Source: Parazoarcus communis SWub3 = DSM 12120 (lineage in GTDB: Bacteria; Pseudomonadota; Gammaproteobacteria; Burkholderiales; Rhodocyclaceae). From it: a DNA stretch of 62,312 nucleotides. The translations under genes were made by a program, and so were the position numbers. The stretch is taken from the NCBI RefSeq assembly GCF_003226565.1, contig NZ_QKOE01000021.1, positions 1 to 62,312 on the forward strand, in the 5' to 3' direction. The notes beneath the pieces are model-generated. The model was not told the DNA's origin. It saw nothing but the letters and a program-made list of their open reading frames with translations, and did not search any database. This document shows positions 1 through 10,349 of the stretch, one piece after another. How positions within the stretch are numbered: position 1 is the first letter of the stretch; each line of letters begins with the position of its first letter.

Positions 1-96
1 CAAAACCGTCACAAACCACCGAGAACACCCGGCAACTCCTGACATCCTGCCGCTTCCTGCATCGCTGCGTTGCACTGCAGCGGTGAAGAGGTGCGC

Positions 97-124
97 ATTA
101 TAGACACCCCAGAGAATCTTGCAA
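97..124 (-). promoter_or_regulatory. Leftward sigma70 promoter at the window edge
   Basis: On the minus strand a -35 box TTGCAA (119-124) is followed after 16 bp by a perfect -10 box TATAAT (97-102) and the discriminator GCGCACCTC. The same TATAATGCGCACCTC stretch forms the tRNA-Phe promoter elsewhere in this window. Transcription would start near position 90 and leave the window to the left. I infer a stable-RNA (tRNA or rRNA) transcription unit just outside the window; its gene is not visible. Confidence 0.6.
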
Positions 125-154
125 GTAGAAAATCAAAAAAACCAGAAATCCTAC

Positions 155-1561
155 TTACACCACCTGAAACACACGCAACTCATAGTCCTCACCCTGCAAC
201 ATGCCACCCAGAGGCTTCAGCTTGCTCAGACGCCCTTCCACGTTGACGAACAACGACGCCCCCTCCCGAAATGCCCCCACACCCGCCACAACCCTGACAG
301 CCTCTCCCTTCAGGACCGGGTCGCAGAACAACATTTCAGACGGGACACGTCCGTCGTCAACCCTGACCAGTTCCGGGCGAATGGACAAGGTCTCGATACC
401 CACCTCAGCACACTCCTTGGCCAGCCTGACTCGGCGAACCAATCCAAGATGCCAGTTCACTCCATCATGCGGACGGAACGCCAGCAGCGCACCATGATCA
501 GGGACGGGCCCACCATCCTTGGGCATCAACAGCGCACCGACGCCTCCTCGACTCAGATCGGCAATTCTCCATCCCCGGAACTCAAGACCTGACTTCGCCT
601 GAAAAAGCGCCTTGATGTCACCGTACCCCTTGACCACGAGAAGCTTGCCATCTGCTCCGTGACGACGGAATCTCCGCACAGGAGGACGATGCGACCACAG
701 CCGTCGCAAATGCGCAGCAGCATCGCGTAGCGTCCCGGGCTCCCATCCAGTCAGCCCGCTCGGCACATCTCCCCGCAGCAACTGGCCGTGCGTCTCCGCT
801 AGCACTTCGATCGCGCCCCCCGGGGAGAAACCCCAACCGGAGGTCATGCCTGATGCACGTGACAACCTCACCGGCACGGGCGACTGAGGTGGATCAACGA
901 CATAAAGGATAAAAGCACCAGCCCCTCGATTCAGCGTCAATCTCGGAAGCAGCAAATCAACCAGACGACAAACCGCAGCCGCCTGCTCTATCGTCAACAG
1001 ATCCACACCGGCAGAATGGTAGGCAATCGCACGCAGATACTCTTTCGCCACGCCCCCATAACGCTCATCAATCCGGGCAAGAGACGAATCGCCCCCGGTC
1101 GCGAAACCGTGACCTAGCACCCTCCAGACATCAACATCCGGTACCCGCTTGGCCACGAGCTCCCAACGCACACATTCACAAGCAAGTTTAGCCAGACCTT
1201 CAGCCAACGCGGCGGAGTGTGCATCTTCGAGAGCATGTTCCAGCAACGGAATCGTATTTCGCAGCCGATCCAGGACTAGTTCCAGCCACGCCGCACGATC
1301 AGGCTCACTACTTACGCCACCCAAGGCGCCCGGCATCGAGGCGTGAATCTCTGCAAGCAAGACATCCAGTGCAGCCAACTGCTTGGGAGTCTCTGCACCA
1401 AGCCGTGAGTCAGCACTCAGCTGAACAGTCAACAAGCGGGCAGCCGTGTCAATACGCACCAGCGCATCCTGCCCACCGGCCGCACCATGCGCTGACGTAA
1501 AGTCGAAAACATCTCCCTTGCGCTTCACTACCCTCTCCGATTCAATCAACCGCAGGCTCAC
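155..1561 (-). CDS. Conserved hypothetical protein with possible C-terminal PilZ-like domain
   Basis: Encodes 468 residues from a GTG start with no clear Shine-Dalgarno sequence. No signal peptide or membrane segment is visible, so it is probably cytoplasmic. Residues 1-290 are not recognised; they are rich in helix-forming Leu, Ala and Glu. Near the C-terminus an Arg-rich stretch (about 293-300) precedes DLSRGGVG (335-342). This resembles the R..R and D/NxSxxG motifs by which PilZ domains bind cyclic di-GMP, and the following sequence reads as a beta-rich domain. The Arg motif is not in perfect register, so c-di-GMP binding is only a suggestion. It is monocistronic, with the thyA operon divergent. 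Confidence 0.5.
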   Translation of the reverse strand: MSLRLIESERVVKRKGDVFDFTSAHGAAGGQDALVRIDTAARLLTVQLSADSRLGAETPKQLAALDVLLAEIHASMPGALGGVSSEPDRAAWLELVLDRLRNTIPLLEHALEDAHSAALAEGLAKLACECVRWELVAKRVPDVDVWRVLGHGFATGGDSSLARIDERYGGVAKEYLRAIAYHSAGVDLLTIEQAAAVCRLVDLLLPRLTLNRGAGAFILYVVDPPQSPVPVRLSRASGMTSGWGFSPGGAIEVLAETHGQLLRGDVPSGLTGWEPGTLRDAAAHLRRLWSHRPPVRRFRRHGADGKLLVVKGYGDIKALFQAKSGLEFRGWRIADLSRGGVGALLMPKDGGPVPDHGALLAFRPHDGVNWHLGLVRRVRLAKECAEVGIETLSIRPELVRVDDGRVPSEMLFCDPVLKGEAVRVVAGVGAFREGASLFVNVEGRLSKLKPLGGMLQGEDYELRVFQVV

Positions 1562-1680
1562 CGATCAGGACAGCACTTTGCCAGAAATTGCTTGCACGAG
1601 TGATTGTGCATGACAGGCGCACAGAATACGCTGACGACCAAGGCAAGCGTTAGAATTTCGAACTTTACCCGGAAACCGCC

Positions 1681-2475
1681 ATGAACCAATACCTCGATCT
1701 GATGCGCCACGTCCTTGAACATGGCGACCCAAAGACAGACCGAACGGGAACCGGTACGCTGTCGGTGTTCGGCTGGCAGATGCGCTTTCGACTGCAGGAT
1801 GGCTTTCCGTTGCTGACGACGAAGAAGCTGCATACCCGGTCGATCATTCATGAGCTGCTATGGTTCTTGCAGGGCGACACGAACATCCGTTACCTCAAAG
1901 AGAACGGCGTATCGATCTGGGACGAGTGGGCAGACGAAAATGGCGACCTGGGGCCTGTATACGGCAAACAGTGGCGCCGATGGGAAGCGAAGGATGGTCA
2001 GACCATCGACCAGATCTCTCAGCTGCTTGATGGGCTGAAGCGCAACCCCGACTCCCGTCGCCACCTGGTATCCGCCTGGAACCCGGGAGAGGTTGGCGCG
2101 ATGGCGCTTCCGCCTTGCCATGCGCTATTCCAGTTTTACGTTGCAAACAACAAGCTGTCCTGCCAACTTTACCAACGCAGTGCGGACATCTTTCTTGGCG
2201 TTCCCTTCAACATTGCATCGTATGCATTGCTGACATTGATGGTTGCGCAAGTGTGCGGCTATGAGCCCGGTGAATTCATCTGGACCGGCGGCGACTGCCA
2301 CCTCTACCTGAACCACCTGGACCAGGCACGCGAGCAACTGTCTCGCCCCCCCCGTCCATTGCCAACCATGACATTGAATCCTGCAGTCAACGATCTATTT
2401 GCTTTCCGCTTTGAAGACTTCACGCTGAGCGGCTACGACCCTCACCCCCATATCAAGGCACCAGTCGCCATATGA
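1681..2475 (+). CDS. thyA: Thymidylate synthase
   Basis: Converts dUMP and 5,10-methylene-tetrahydrofolate to dTMP and dihydrofolate in the cytoplasm. The 264 residues equal the length of the short E. coli-type ThyA. The nucleophile is Cys146 in PPCH, and the phosphate-binding RTGTGT begins at residue 21. The ATG is preceded by a weak GGAAA. It overlaps folA by four bases (ATGA), coupling the enzyme that makes dihydrofolate to the one that recycles it. Confidence 0.98.
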   Translation: MNQYLDLMRHVLEHGDPKTDRTGTGTLSVFGWQMRFRLQDGFPLLTTKKLHTRSIIHELLWFLQGDTNIRYLKENGVSIWDEWADENGDLGPVYGKQWRRWEAKDGQTIDQISQLLDGLKRNPDSRRHLVSAWNPGEVGAMALPPCHALFQFYVANNKLSCQLYQRSADIFLGVPFNIASYALLTLMVAQVCGYEPGEFIWTGGDCHLYLNHLDQAREQLSRPPRPLPTMTLNPAVNDLFAFRFEDFTLSGYDPHPHIKAPVAI

Positions 2476-2972
2476 GCAAGAAGCCCGAGATCGTCCTGAT
2501 CGCCGCCCTTGCGCGTAACCTCGTCATCGGCATCGACAATGCCCTTCCGTGGAGACTGAAGTCTGACCTTGCCCATTTCAAGCGAGTCACGCTGGGACAT
2601 CCGGTCTTGATGGGGCGCAAGACCTGGGAGTCACTCGGCCGCCCCCTTCCCGGGCGCCAAAACCTGGTTCTGACCCGTGACACGAATTACTCGCCCACAG
2701 GTGCCGAGACATTCACCAGTGAAGAAGCGGCACTCTCTGCCATGCAAACGCAGGATCGCATCTTCGTGATCGGGGGGGCGGAGATCTACCGCCTGCTCTT
2801 GACGCACGCCGACCGTCTGATGCTCACCGAGGTCGCGGCGGACGTTTCCGGAGATGCGTACTTCCCCGAGTTCTCTCCGGAGCACTTCGTCGAAGTATCC
2901 CGCGAACATCATGCTGCCGACGCGGACAACGACCACGACTTCGACTTCGTCGAGTACCAGCGCCGTCGTTGA
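2472..2972 (+). CDS. folA: Dihydrofolate reductase
   Basis: Reduces dihydrofolate to tetrahydrofolate with NADPH, regenerating the cofactor oxidised by ThyA. It has 166 residues, a normal chromosomal DHFR length. Visible marks are the N-terminal strand, the ALPW loop at 24-27, the substrate-binding acid Asp32 in SDLAHFK, and MGRKTWES for NADPH binding. It begins inside the thyA stop codon and is probably translated by re-initiation. Confidence 0.97.
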   Translation: MSKKPEIVLIAALARNLVIGIDNALPWRLKSDLAHFKRVTLGHPVLMGRKTWESLGRPLPGRQNLVLTRDTNYSPTGAETFTSEEAALSAMQTQDRIFVIGGAEIYRLLLTHADRLMLTEVAADVSGDAYFPEFSPEHFVEVSREHHAADADNDHDFDFVEYQRRR

Positions 2973-2993
2973 AACCACACCTCCAGAAATGAC

Positions 2994-3015
2994 AACGGGG
3001 GACATCGCCCCCGTT
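2994..3015. terminator. Hairpin between convergent folA and decarboxylase genes
   Basis: An 8-bp perfect inverted repeat, AACGGGGG and CCCCCGTT around a 6-nt loop, lies in the 72-bp gap between two convergent genes. Neither side has a good T-run, so it may be a weak bidirectional terminator or an mRNA end-stabilising hairpin. Confidence 0.4.
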
Positions 3016-3044
3016 ATCATCCATACCCAACCAATTACATCCCG

Positions 3045-5291
3045 TTACTCTGCACGCACACAATCAACGCAGTAGCGCCCATCCTCACCTTTCACCAGAC
3101 CATGAATGTCGGTCTCGAACCCGGGGAAGGCTGCGTTGAAGTCACGCGCAAACCGCAGATAGCGGACGATCGTGGCATTGAAACGCTCACCAGGGATCAA
3201 TAGCGGGATACCTGGGGGGTAAGGCGTCACCAACATTGCCGTCACGCGCCCCTCAAGCTCGTCGATCGAAACCCGCTCGATCTCTCGGTGAGCCATCTTT
3301 GCGAAGGCGTCCGCCGGTTTCATGGCAGGCACCATGTCCGACAGGTACATCTCGGTCGTGAGGCGTGCAATATCGTGCGCCTTGTAGAACGAATGGATCT
3401 GGTTGCAAAGATCCTTCAGACCAACCCGTTCGTAGCGCGGAAAGCGCGCAGCAAACTCGGGCATCACCCGCCACAACGGCTGGTTGCGGTCGTAGTCATC
3501 CTTGAACTGCTGAAGCTCAGTCACCATGGTGTTCCAACGGCCCTTGGTAATACCGATGGTAAACATGATGAAGAACGAGTACAGGCCGGTTTTCTCGACG
3601 ATGATGCCGTGCTCGGCCAGATACTTGGTCACGATCGCAGCCGGGATACCGTTATGGTCGGCAAAATCGCCATCCACATCCAGCCCCGGCGTGATGATGG
3701 TGGCCTTGATCGGATCGAGCATATTGAAACCAGGTGCCAGATCGCCGAATCCATGCCAGCGCTCACCCGCCTTCAGCATCCAGTCCTCACGTTCGCCCAG
3801 CCCTTCCTCCGCCAGGTACTCCGGCCCCCACACCTTGAACCACCAATCAGCATCCCCGAACTCGGCATCCACCTTGCGCATCGCACGACGAAACTCGACG
3901 GCTTCGGAGAGCGATTCGTTAACAAGTGCGGGACCGCCCGGCGCCTCCATCATCGCCGCAGCCACGTCGCACGACGCGATGATCGCGTACTGCGGAGACG
4001 TGGACGTGTGCATCAGGTAGGCCTCATTGAAGATATCCCGATCCAGTTTGCGCGTCTCCGAATCCTGCACCAGGATCTGAGACGCCTGACTCAAGCCAGC
4101 AAGCAACTTGTGCGTCGACTGGGTCGAAAACACCATCGACTCCTGGCAACGCGGCCGCCCTTCGCCGATGGCGTGATAGTCGCCGTAGAAATCATGGAAT
4201 GCCGCATGTGGCAACCAGGCCTCATCAAAATGCAGGGTGTCGATCTCACCATCGAGCATCTCCTTGATGGTCTCGACGTTGTACACCACCCCATCGTAGG
4301 TCGACTGGGTAATGGTCAGGATGCGGGGCTTCTTGTTCTTGGCTTCACGTGCGAACGGGTTAGCTTCGATCTTGCGCTGAATGGTCTCCATCGAGAACTC
4401 CTCCAGCGGAATCGGACCAATGATGCCGTAATGATTGCGCGTCGGCGTCAGAAACACCGGTACCGCACCGGTCATGATGATCGAATGCAGGATGGACTTA
4501 TGGCAGTTACGATCGACCACGACGATGTCGCCTGGCGCGACCGTGGTATGCCACACCATCTTGTTGGACGTCGACGTACCGTTGGTGACGAAATACAGGT
4601 GATCGCAATTGAAGATACGGGCCGCGTTACGCTCCGAGGCCGCCACTGGCCCCGTGTGGTCGAGCAGCTGCCCAAGCTCGTCCACCGCGTTGCACACATC
4701 GGCACGCAGCATGTTCTCACCGAAAAATTGGTGGAACATCTGCCCGACCGGGCTTTTCAGGAAGGCGACACCACCGGAATGTCCGGGACAATGCCACGAA
4801 TACGAACTGTCTGCAGCATAGTGCACCAAGGCCCTGAAGAATGGCGGCGACAATGACTCGAGATAGTTCTTTGCCTCGCGCACCACATAGCGGGCAATGA
4901 ACTCCGGCGTATCCTCGAACATATGGATGAAACCGTGCATCTCTCGCAGTACATCGTTGGGGATGTGCCGGGTCGTGCGCGTCTCACCATGCAGGAAGAT
5001 CGGAATATCGGCATTGCGGAAACGAATCTCCTCGACAAAGGCGCGCAAATCGGCAATCGCCTTCGCCGCCGCTTCGGGCGACGAGAACTCCTCATCATCG
5101 ATCGACAGGATGAAGGCAGAGCCGCGGCTCTGTTGCTGCGCGAACGAGGTCAGGTCGCCATAGCTGGTCACCCCCAGCACCTCGATACCCTCTTCCTCGA
5201 TGGCTTTTGCCAGCGCCCTGATACCCAGCCCCGAGGTGTTCTCCGAGCGGAAATCCTCGTCGATGATGATGATGGGAAAATGGAAGCGCAT
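3045..5291 (-). CDS. PLP-dependent Arg/Lys/Orn decarboxylase
   Basis: A fold-type I decarboxylase of the large bacterial arginine/lysine/ornithine group, 748 residues as expected. An N-terminal flavodoxin-like wing domain (about 1-130, including the DDEE acidic patch) precedes the PLP domain. That domain contains FDEAW (Asp356) and the Schiff-base lysine Lys395 in STHKL, and a C-terminal domain follows. It forms cadaverine, putrescine or agmatine and CO2 from the cognate amino acid; substrate choice cannot be read from sequence. The ATG is supported by the start of the wing domain. It lies downstream of dcd on the same strand, separated by a terminator-like hairpin, so it probably has its own promoter. 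Confidence 0.9.
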   Translation of the reverse strand: MRFHFPIIIIDEDFRSENTSGLGIRALAKAIEEEGIEVLGVTSYGDLTSFAQQQSRGSAFILSIDDEEFSSPEAAAKAIADLRAFVEEIRFRNADIPIFLHGETRTTRHIPNDVLREMHGFIHMFEDTPEFIARYVVREAKNYLESLSPPFFRALVHYAADSSYSWHCPGHSGGVAFLKSPVGQMFHQFFGENMLRADVCNAVDELGQLLDHTGPVAASERNAARIFNCDHLYFVTNGTSTSNKMVWHTTVAPGDIVVVDRNCHKSILHSIIMTGAVPVFLTPTRNHYGIIGPIPLEEFSMETIQRKIEANPFAREAKNKKPRILTITQSTYDGVVYNVETIKEMLDGEIDTLHFDEAWLPHAAFHDFYGDYHAIGEGRPRCQESMVFSTQSTHKLLAGLSQASQILVQDSETRKLDRDIFNEAYLMHTSTSPQYAIIASCDVAAAMMEAPGGPALVNESLSEAVEFRRAMRKVDAEFGDADWWFKVWGPEYLAEEGLGEREDWMLKAGERWHGFGDLAPGFNMLDPIKATIITPGLDVDGDFADHNGIPAAIVTKYLAEHGIIVEKTGLYSFFIMFTIGITKGRWNTMVTELQQFKDDYDRNQPLWRVMPEFAARFPRYERVGLKDLCNQIHSFYKAHDIARLTTEMYLSDMVPAMKPADAFAKMAHREIERVSIDELEGRVTAMLVTPYPPGIPLLIPGERFNATIVRYLRFARDFNAAFPGFETDIHGLVKGEDGRYCVDCVRAE

Positions 5292-5371
5292 CCTTCAGGT
5301 CTCCAACGCGACGCAAGGGCAAAAAAGGAATCTTACGCGGGGATCGTTGCCCGATCGTTACCGGTATAGAT

Positions 5372-5402
5372 CGAAAAAGACGAAAGGGCCGTCCTGCGGC
5401 CC
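5372..5402 (-). terminator. Rho-independent terminator after dcd
   Basis: On the minus strand a 6-bp GC stem, GGGCCG and CGGCCC around a 5-nt loop (5386-5402), is followed by a T-rich tract TTTCGTCTTTTT. It lies between the dcd stop and the decarboxylase start. Confidence 0.7.
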
Positions 5403-5430
5403 CGTACTTCAAGAAAACCGGACGCCCGCC

Positions 5431-5997
5431 TCAGATCTTCGGCAGCGTAACGCCAGTCTGGCCAAGATATTTGCCGCCACGATCCTTGTAAGACGTCTCA
5501 CAGACCTCGTCGGACTCGAAAAACAACATCTGCGCAACCCCTTCATTGGCGTAGATCTTGGCCGGCAAGGGTGTCGTGTTGGAAAACTCCAGCGTCACAT
5601 GCCCTTCCCATTCGGGTTCCAGCGGCGTCACATTGACAATGATGCCGCACCGCGCATAAGTACTTTTTCCCAAACACACCGTCAATACGCTACGCGGAAT
5701 GCGGAAATACTCCACCGTGCGGGCGAGCGCAAAAGAGTTGGGCGGAATGATGCAGACATCACCAGTGAAATCCACAAAATTGCGCGCATCGAAATCCTTG
5801 GGATCAACAATTGTGGAGTTGATATTGGTGAAGATCTTGAACTCGTTCGCACAACGGACATCGTAACCGTAACTCGATGTTCCGTAAGAGACGATACGCC
5901 CACTGTCGTTGGTCCGCACCAACTCCGGCGCGAACGGCTCGATCATGCCGTGATCTTCGGCCATGCGACGGATCCACTTGTCGGACTTGATGGACAT
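5431..5997 (-). CDS. dcd: dCTP deaminase
   Basis: Deaminates dCTP to dUTP, feeding dUMP to ThyA for dTTP synthesis. It has 188 residues, the normal length. The conserved GKSTYAR segment (110-116) and the TLEF segment with Glu137, corresponding to the catalytic Glu138 of the E. coli enzyme, are both present. It lies between mrp and the decarboxylase gene on one strand. The single-domain form indicates the Gram-negative monofunctional type, which needs a separate dUTPase. Confidence 0.97.
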   Translation of the reverse strand: MSIKSDKWIRRMAEDHGMIEPFAPELVRTNDSGRIVSYGTSSYGYDVRCANEFKIFTNINSTIVDPKDFDARNFVDFTGDVCIIPPNSFALARTVEYFRIPRSVLTVCLGKSTYARCGIIVNVTPLEPEWEGHVTLEFSNTTPLPAKIYANEGVAQMLFFESDEVCETSYKDRGGKYLGQTGVTLPKI

Positions 5998-6104
5998 GAG
6001 TAGCGCTTCCTGTGCGGTGGGCCGGGAACTCCGGCCGCGAAAAATCCGCGTAGTTTAGGGCAAGCACGGCGTGAGTGAAAGTCAGCCGCGCCTGCCCCGA
6101 TCGA

Positions 6105-7196
6105 TCAGGTATTCTGGATCACGATATTGGGAAACTTATGCGTCATGTCCTTGGACTTCTCAGCGATGCTGACGGCCACCTTGCGCGCAATCGACTTATA
6201 GGTCTGCGCGATCCGGCCGTCGGGATCCGACACCACGGTCGGCGCACCACGATCGGCCTCCTGACGGATCTGCAGGTCCAGCGGCAGGGCCCCAAGGAAA
6301 GGAATGCTGTAGTCCGAACACATCGTCTCACCGCCACCCTGGCCAAAGATGTGCTCTTCGTGACCGCACTTCGAACAGATGTGGATGCTCATGTTCTCCA
6401 CCACCCCCAGGATGGGCACTCCGACCTTCTCGAACATCTTCAGCCCCTTGCGTGCGTCCAGCAAGGCAATGTCCTGCGGTGTGGTGACGATCACCGCCCC
6501 CGTCACCGGCACGCTTTGCGACAGCGTCAACTGGATATCGCCCGTACCCGGCGGCATGTCGATGACGAGGTAGTCCAGATCCTTCCAGTGCGTTTCCTTC
6601 AGCATCTGGGTCAGGGCCTGTGTCGCCATCGGGCCACGCCACACCATCGGCGTATCGATATCGACCAGAAAGCCGATCGACATCGCCTGCAGACCATAAG
6701 CCTCCAGCGGCTCCATGGTCTTGCCGTCGAGCGACTCGGGCCGGCGGTCGCCGATGCCCAGCATCTGAGGCTGCGAAGGGCCGTAGATGTCCGCGTCGAG
6801 CATGCCGACACGAGCCCCTTCGGCAGCCAGCGCCAAAGCCAGGTTCACGGCCGTCGTGCTCTTGCCGACCCCACCCTTGCCCGAGGCAACGGCAATGATG
6901 TTCTTCACCCCAGGCAACAGCTTCACGCCATGCTGCACCGCATGCGCAACCACCTTGCTGCGAACCTCGACCTTCAACGCGCCAACGCCTGGCACAGCGG
7001 CCAGCGCCTGACAGGCCAGATCCCGGATCAGATCATGCTGACTCCTGGCCGGATAGCCCAATTCGATTTCGAAGCCGACATCCGAACCGTTGATCACGAC
7101 GTTACGGATGCAGCGCGCGGAAACAAGATCCTTACCGGTGTTCGGATCAATGACGGACTTCAGCGCATCGGTAATGACTTCCTGGGTAATGCTCAT
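6105..7196 (-). CDS. apbC: Iron-sulfur cluster carrier Mrp/ApbC family ATPase
   Basis: A P-loop ATPase that binds and transfers Fe-S clusters in the cytoplasm. An N-terminal MIP18/DUF59 domain (about 1-80) is followed by a deviant Walker A, SGKGGVGKS (105-113), and the cluster-binding pair Cys274/Cys277 in ICSKC. The start at 7196 is chosen because AAGGA lies about 8 nt upstream and gives the normal 363 residues; a longer reading frame exists but lacks a site. It is transcribed towards dcd and diverges from the lipoprotein gene. Confidence 0.96.
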   Translation of the reverse strand: MSITQEVITDALKSVIDPNTGKDLVSARCIRNVVINGSDVGFEIELGYPARSQHDLIRDLACQALAAVPGVGALKVEVRSKVVAHAVQHGVKLLPGVKNIIAVASGKGGVGKSTTAVNLALALAAEGARVGMLDADIYGPSQPQMLGIGDRRPESLDGKTMEPLEAYGLQAMSIGFLVDIDTPMVWRGPMATQALTQMLKETHWKDLDYLVIDMPPGTGDIQLTLSQSVPVTGAVIVTTPQDIALLDARKGLKMFEKVGVPILGVVENMSIHICSKCGHEEHIFGQGGGETMCSDYSIPFLGALPLDLQIRQEADRGAPTVVSDPDGRIAQTYKSIARKVAVSIAEKSKDMTHKFPNIVIQNT

Positions 7197-7355
7197 ATCG
7201 GGTTCCTTCGAGATCGGTTCTTCCGCGGTCTGGCGGCACGACACGGATCATACCGGACGATGCACAATCACTCACCCTCGCCCGCACAGGGGTTTCTATT
7301 CGCTGAAAATGCCGGATAATATGCTTTTCGCCTAATCACTTACCGGACCCTCCCG

Positions 7356-7937
7356 ATGCGACTGTCCCGTCTTACCACATCCCCCTCCGTGCTGTACTCC
7401 CTCGCCCTGAGCGCACTGCTGCTTTCGGGCTGTGCCACCCAAGGCAGACACGTCGAACCGAGTGCCGAACCCCCTGCCACCACTGTTGGCGCTACACCCG
7501 CGTACGACTGGGCGCCTTTGCAGCAGGCACTGTCCGGGGCACTAGCGGAGATCCCGGGTGCGGAAGTCACGACGACAGCAGGTAACGGCCTTCATCTGCG
7601 CATACCGGTTTCCGACGGCTTCGCGTCCGGTAGCGCCGCGCTCAAACCAACACTCGTGCAAGTACTGGATAGTCTGGTCGCACCACTCAACGACCACCCG
7701 AAGGTGCTGATCCACATCGTCGGTCACACCGACAGCGTCGGCAGCGAGATGTATAACCTGCAGTTATCCATCAAACGTGGTGAGGCGGTCATGGAGCATC
7801 TGCGCAGCCGTGGAATCGTGCTCGCCCGCCTGAGCGCGGATGGCAAGGGCGAGGCCGAACCCATTGCAGACAACGGCCGTGAAGCGGGCCGCGCACGCAA
7901 TCGCAGGGTGGAAATCGTCCTTACCCTGGATCGCTGA
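7356..7937 (+). CDS. OmpA-family peptidoglycan-binding lipoprotein
   Basis: 193 residues. The N-terminal signal ends in the lipobox LLSGC (Cys about 25), so the mature protein should be lipid-anchored, probably to the outer membrane. The C-terminal half is an OmpA-like domain: the GHTDSVG core, the NLQLS helix and the terminal RNRRVEI all match the peptidoglycan-binding fold. The Gly-Asp-Ser region between about 55 and 85 is a linker. It is single and points right towards metG. It could tether the outer membrane to the wall like Pal, but no tol genes are nearby. Confidence 0.9.
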   Translation: MRLSRLTTSPSVLYSLALSALLLSGCATQGRHVEPSAEPPATTVGATPAYDWAPLQQALSGALAEIPGAEVTTTAGNGLHLRIPVSDGFASGSAALKPTLVQVLDSLVAPLNDHPKVLIHIVGHTDSVGSEMYNLQLSIKRGEAVMEHLRSRGIVLARLSADGKGEAEPIADNGREAGRARNRRVEIVLTLDR

Positions 7938-7967
7938 TCCAGTCTGACGCGCTGCCGTCAGCGGCTG

Positions 7968-8008
7968 TGTCGGACGCACCGGGGTTTCACGCCTAGGTGC
8001 GCCCGACA
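7968..8008. repeat. Inverted repeat upstream of metG
   Basis: A 13-bp imperfect stem with one mismatch, TGTCGGACGCACC and GGTGCGCCCGACA around a 15-nt loop, lies between the lipoprotein stop and metG. There is no T-run. It may end the upstream transcript with Rho or shape the metG leader. Confidence 0.4.
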
Positions 8009-8073
8009 TCGAACTGCGGGAGAGGCCCCGGGCTTTGTTAAACTCTAGGCTTTCGATTCACGCAAAGCCCATC

Positions 8074-10230
8074 ATGCCCCGCAAGATTCTCGTCACCAAT
8101 GCACTGCCCTATGCCAACGGCGACATTCATTTAGGCCACCTTGTCGGCTACATTCAGGGCGATATCTGGGTGCGCTTCCAGCGCATGCGGGGTAACACGG
8201 TCCACTACGTCTGTGCCGACGACACCCACGGCACGCCGATCATGTTGCGTGCGGAGAAGGAAGGTCTCACGCCCGAACAATTGATCAACCGGGTGCATGG
8301 CGAACATCTGCGTGACTTCACCGACTTCGGGGTTGCTTTCGACAACTACCACTCGACCCATAGCCCCGAAAACCGCGATTACGCCGGAGACATCTACGGC
8401 AAGCTCAGTCGCGGTGGGCTGATCGACACCCGCTCGATCGAGCAATACTACGACCCGGTCAAGGAAATGTTCCTGCCCGATCGTTTCATCAAGGGCGAAT
8501 GCCCCAAGTGCGGCGCAGCGGATCAATATGGTGACAACTGCGAGGCCTGTGGCGCTGCCTACGCCCCTACCGAGCTGAAGAACCCCTACTCGGCAGTCTC
8601 CGGCGCCAAACCGGTACTGAAGACCTCGGAGCACTATTTCTTCCGCCTCTCCGACGACCGTGCAGTGGCCTTCCTGCGCGAATGGACACGCGGCACCAAT
8701 GCAGCCGGCAGCCGGCGCCTGCAGACCGAAGCTGCCAACAAGATGAAGGAATGGCTGGGCGAAGAAGGCGAAAACAAACTATCCGACTGGGACATCTCGC
8801 GGGACGCACCCTACTTCGGCTTCGAAATTCCAGGAGCACCCGGCAAGTACTTCTATGTGTGGCTGGACGCCCCGATCGGCTACCTGGCAAGCTTCCGCAA
8901 TCTGGCGGACAAGCGCGGCGATATCGCGGTCGAGGACTACACCGACGCCGTCCGCAGTGAGGCCGCCGGCACCGAGATGGTGCACTTCATCGGCAAGGAC
9001 ATCCTTTACTTCCACGCGCTGTTCTGGCCGGCAATGCTCAAGTTTGCCGGCTACCGCACCCCTAGCCAGCTGTGCGTAAACGGTTTCCTTACCGTCGATG
9101 GCGCAAAGATGTCGAAGAGCCGCGGCACCTTCATCACCGCGCGATCCTACGTGGAGCAGAAGCTCAACCCCGAGTGGCTGCGCTACTATTTTGCCGGCAA
9201 GTCGAACGGCACCATGGAAGACGTCGACCTCAATCTCGACGACATGATCGCCAAGGTCAACTCCGACCTGGTTGGCAAGTTCGTCAATATCGCCAGCCGC
9301 TGTGCCGGCTTCATCACCAAGCGTTTCGACGGCCAGCTGGGCGAAACCGATGTCACGGCCTGCAGCGAGTTTGCCGCTGCCTGGGCGGCCGACAGTCTCT
9401 CCAGCGCCTATGAAGAGCGTGACTACAGTCGTGCGCTGCGCGAAATCATGCGCCTTGCCGATGTCGCCAACCAGTTCGTCAACGACCACAAGCCCTGGGA
9501 GCTGGCCAAGCAGGAAGGGCAGGACGCCCGGCTGCATCAGGTCTGCAGCACGGCACTGACCATGTTCCGCGACCTGACCCGCTACCTGAAGCCAGTGCTG
9601 CCGTCACTGGCCAGCCAGGTCGAACGTTTCCTGGGCGTTCCCGCCCTGCAATGGCAGGGTGATTGGGCGCCCCTGCCTGCCGGCCACAAGGTGGAGGCCT
9701 ACAGTCACCTGATGACCCGAATCGAGCGCAAGCAGATCGATGCCCTGCTCGAAGCCAACCGCGAATCCCTCGCACCAAGCACGGCCCAGCCGCAAGCGAA
9801 GGCCGTCGCGGCCTCGCCGCAGCGCCATGCCGAGAAGCAACAACACACAGTACAGGCAGCAGAGACGACGTCACCCCACATCTCGATCGACGACTTCACC
9901 AAGATCGACCTGCGCATCGCGCGCATCGTCGATGCCCAGCATGTGGAAGGCGCAGACAAACTGATCCGGCTACAACTCGATATCGGCGAATGCGACGAGG
10001 CGGGCAACCCGAAACCCCGGCAGGTCTTTGCCGGCATCAAGTCAGCTTACGATCCCGTCACGCTGGTCGGCCGGCTGACCGTCATGGTTGCGAACCTGGC
10101 TCCTCGCAAGATGAAATTTGGCATGAGCGAAGGCATGGTACTGGCCGCCTCTGACCCGGACGGCACGACCGCCGGGCTGTATATCCTGGCGCCAGACGAT
10201 GGCGCCACCCCGGGCATGCGGGTCAAGTAA
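8074..10230 (+). CDS. metG: Methionyl-tRNA synthetase
   Basis: Charges tRNA-Met in the cytoplasm. The class I signatures are HLGH (19-22) and KMSKS (345-349). A zinc-knuckle insertion, CPKCG followed by CEACG (about 145-165), marks the E. coli-type enzyme. A C-terminal Trbp111/EMAP tRNA-binding domain starts near 610 ([11 protein letters not shown]) after a linker, and mediates dimerisation. The ATG at [16 protein letters not shown] is chosen over a further-upstream start because family members begin there; no strong ribosome site is seen. Total 718 residues. Confidence 0.97.
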   Translation: MPRKILVTNALPYANGDIHLGHLVGYIQGDIWVRFQRMRGNTVHYVCADDTHGTPIMLRAEKEGLTPEQLINRVHGEHLRDFTDFGVAFDNYHSTHSPENRDYAGDIYGKLSRGGLIDTRSIEQYYDPVKEMFLPDRFIKGECPKCGAADQYGDNCEACGAAYAPTELKNPYSAVSGAKPVLKTSEHYFFRLSDDRAVAFLREWTRGTNAAGSRRLQTEAANKMKEWLGEEGENKLSDWDISRDAPYFGFEIPGAPGKYFYVWLDAPIGYLASFRNLADKRGDIAVEDYTDAVRSEAAGTEMVHFIGKDILYFHALFWPAMLKFAGYRTPSQLCVNGFLTVDGAKMSKSRGTFITARSYVEQKLNPEWLRYYFAGKSNGTMEDVDLNLDDMIAKVNSDLVGKFVNIASRCAGFITKRFDGQLGETDVTACSEFAAAWAADSLSSAYEERDYSRALREIMRLADVANQFVNDHKPWELAKQEGQDARLHQVCSTALTMFRDLTRYLKPVLPSLASQVERFLGVPALQWQGDWAPLPAGHKVEAYSHLMTRIERKQIDALLEANRESLAPSTAQPQAKAVAASPQRHAEKQQHTVQAAETTSPHISIDDFTKIDLRIARIVDAQHVEGADKLIRLQLDIGECDEAGNPKPRQVFAGIKSAYDPVTLVGRLTVMVANLAPRKMKFGMSEGMVLAASDPDGTTAGLYILAPDDGATPGMRVK

Positions 10231-10349
10231 GATCATGCCGCTGACGCCCTCAAAACGCTGGATCGCACTCACGCGCGCCGGCCGAGGGCGTCGATCTCCG
10301 TAACCCCTGTGGCACGCAACTCACCCACATAAAGGCATACGGAGACGAC

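Noticed and set aside
3288..4856. 522-residue frame antisense to the decarboxylase gene
   Set aside because: It mirrors a well-conserved PLP enzyme in a GC-rich genome, has no recognisable domain and no ribosome site.
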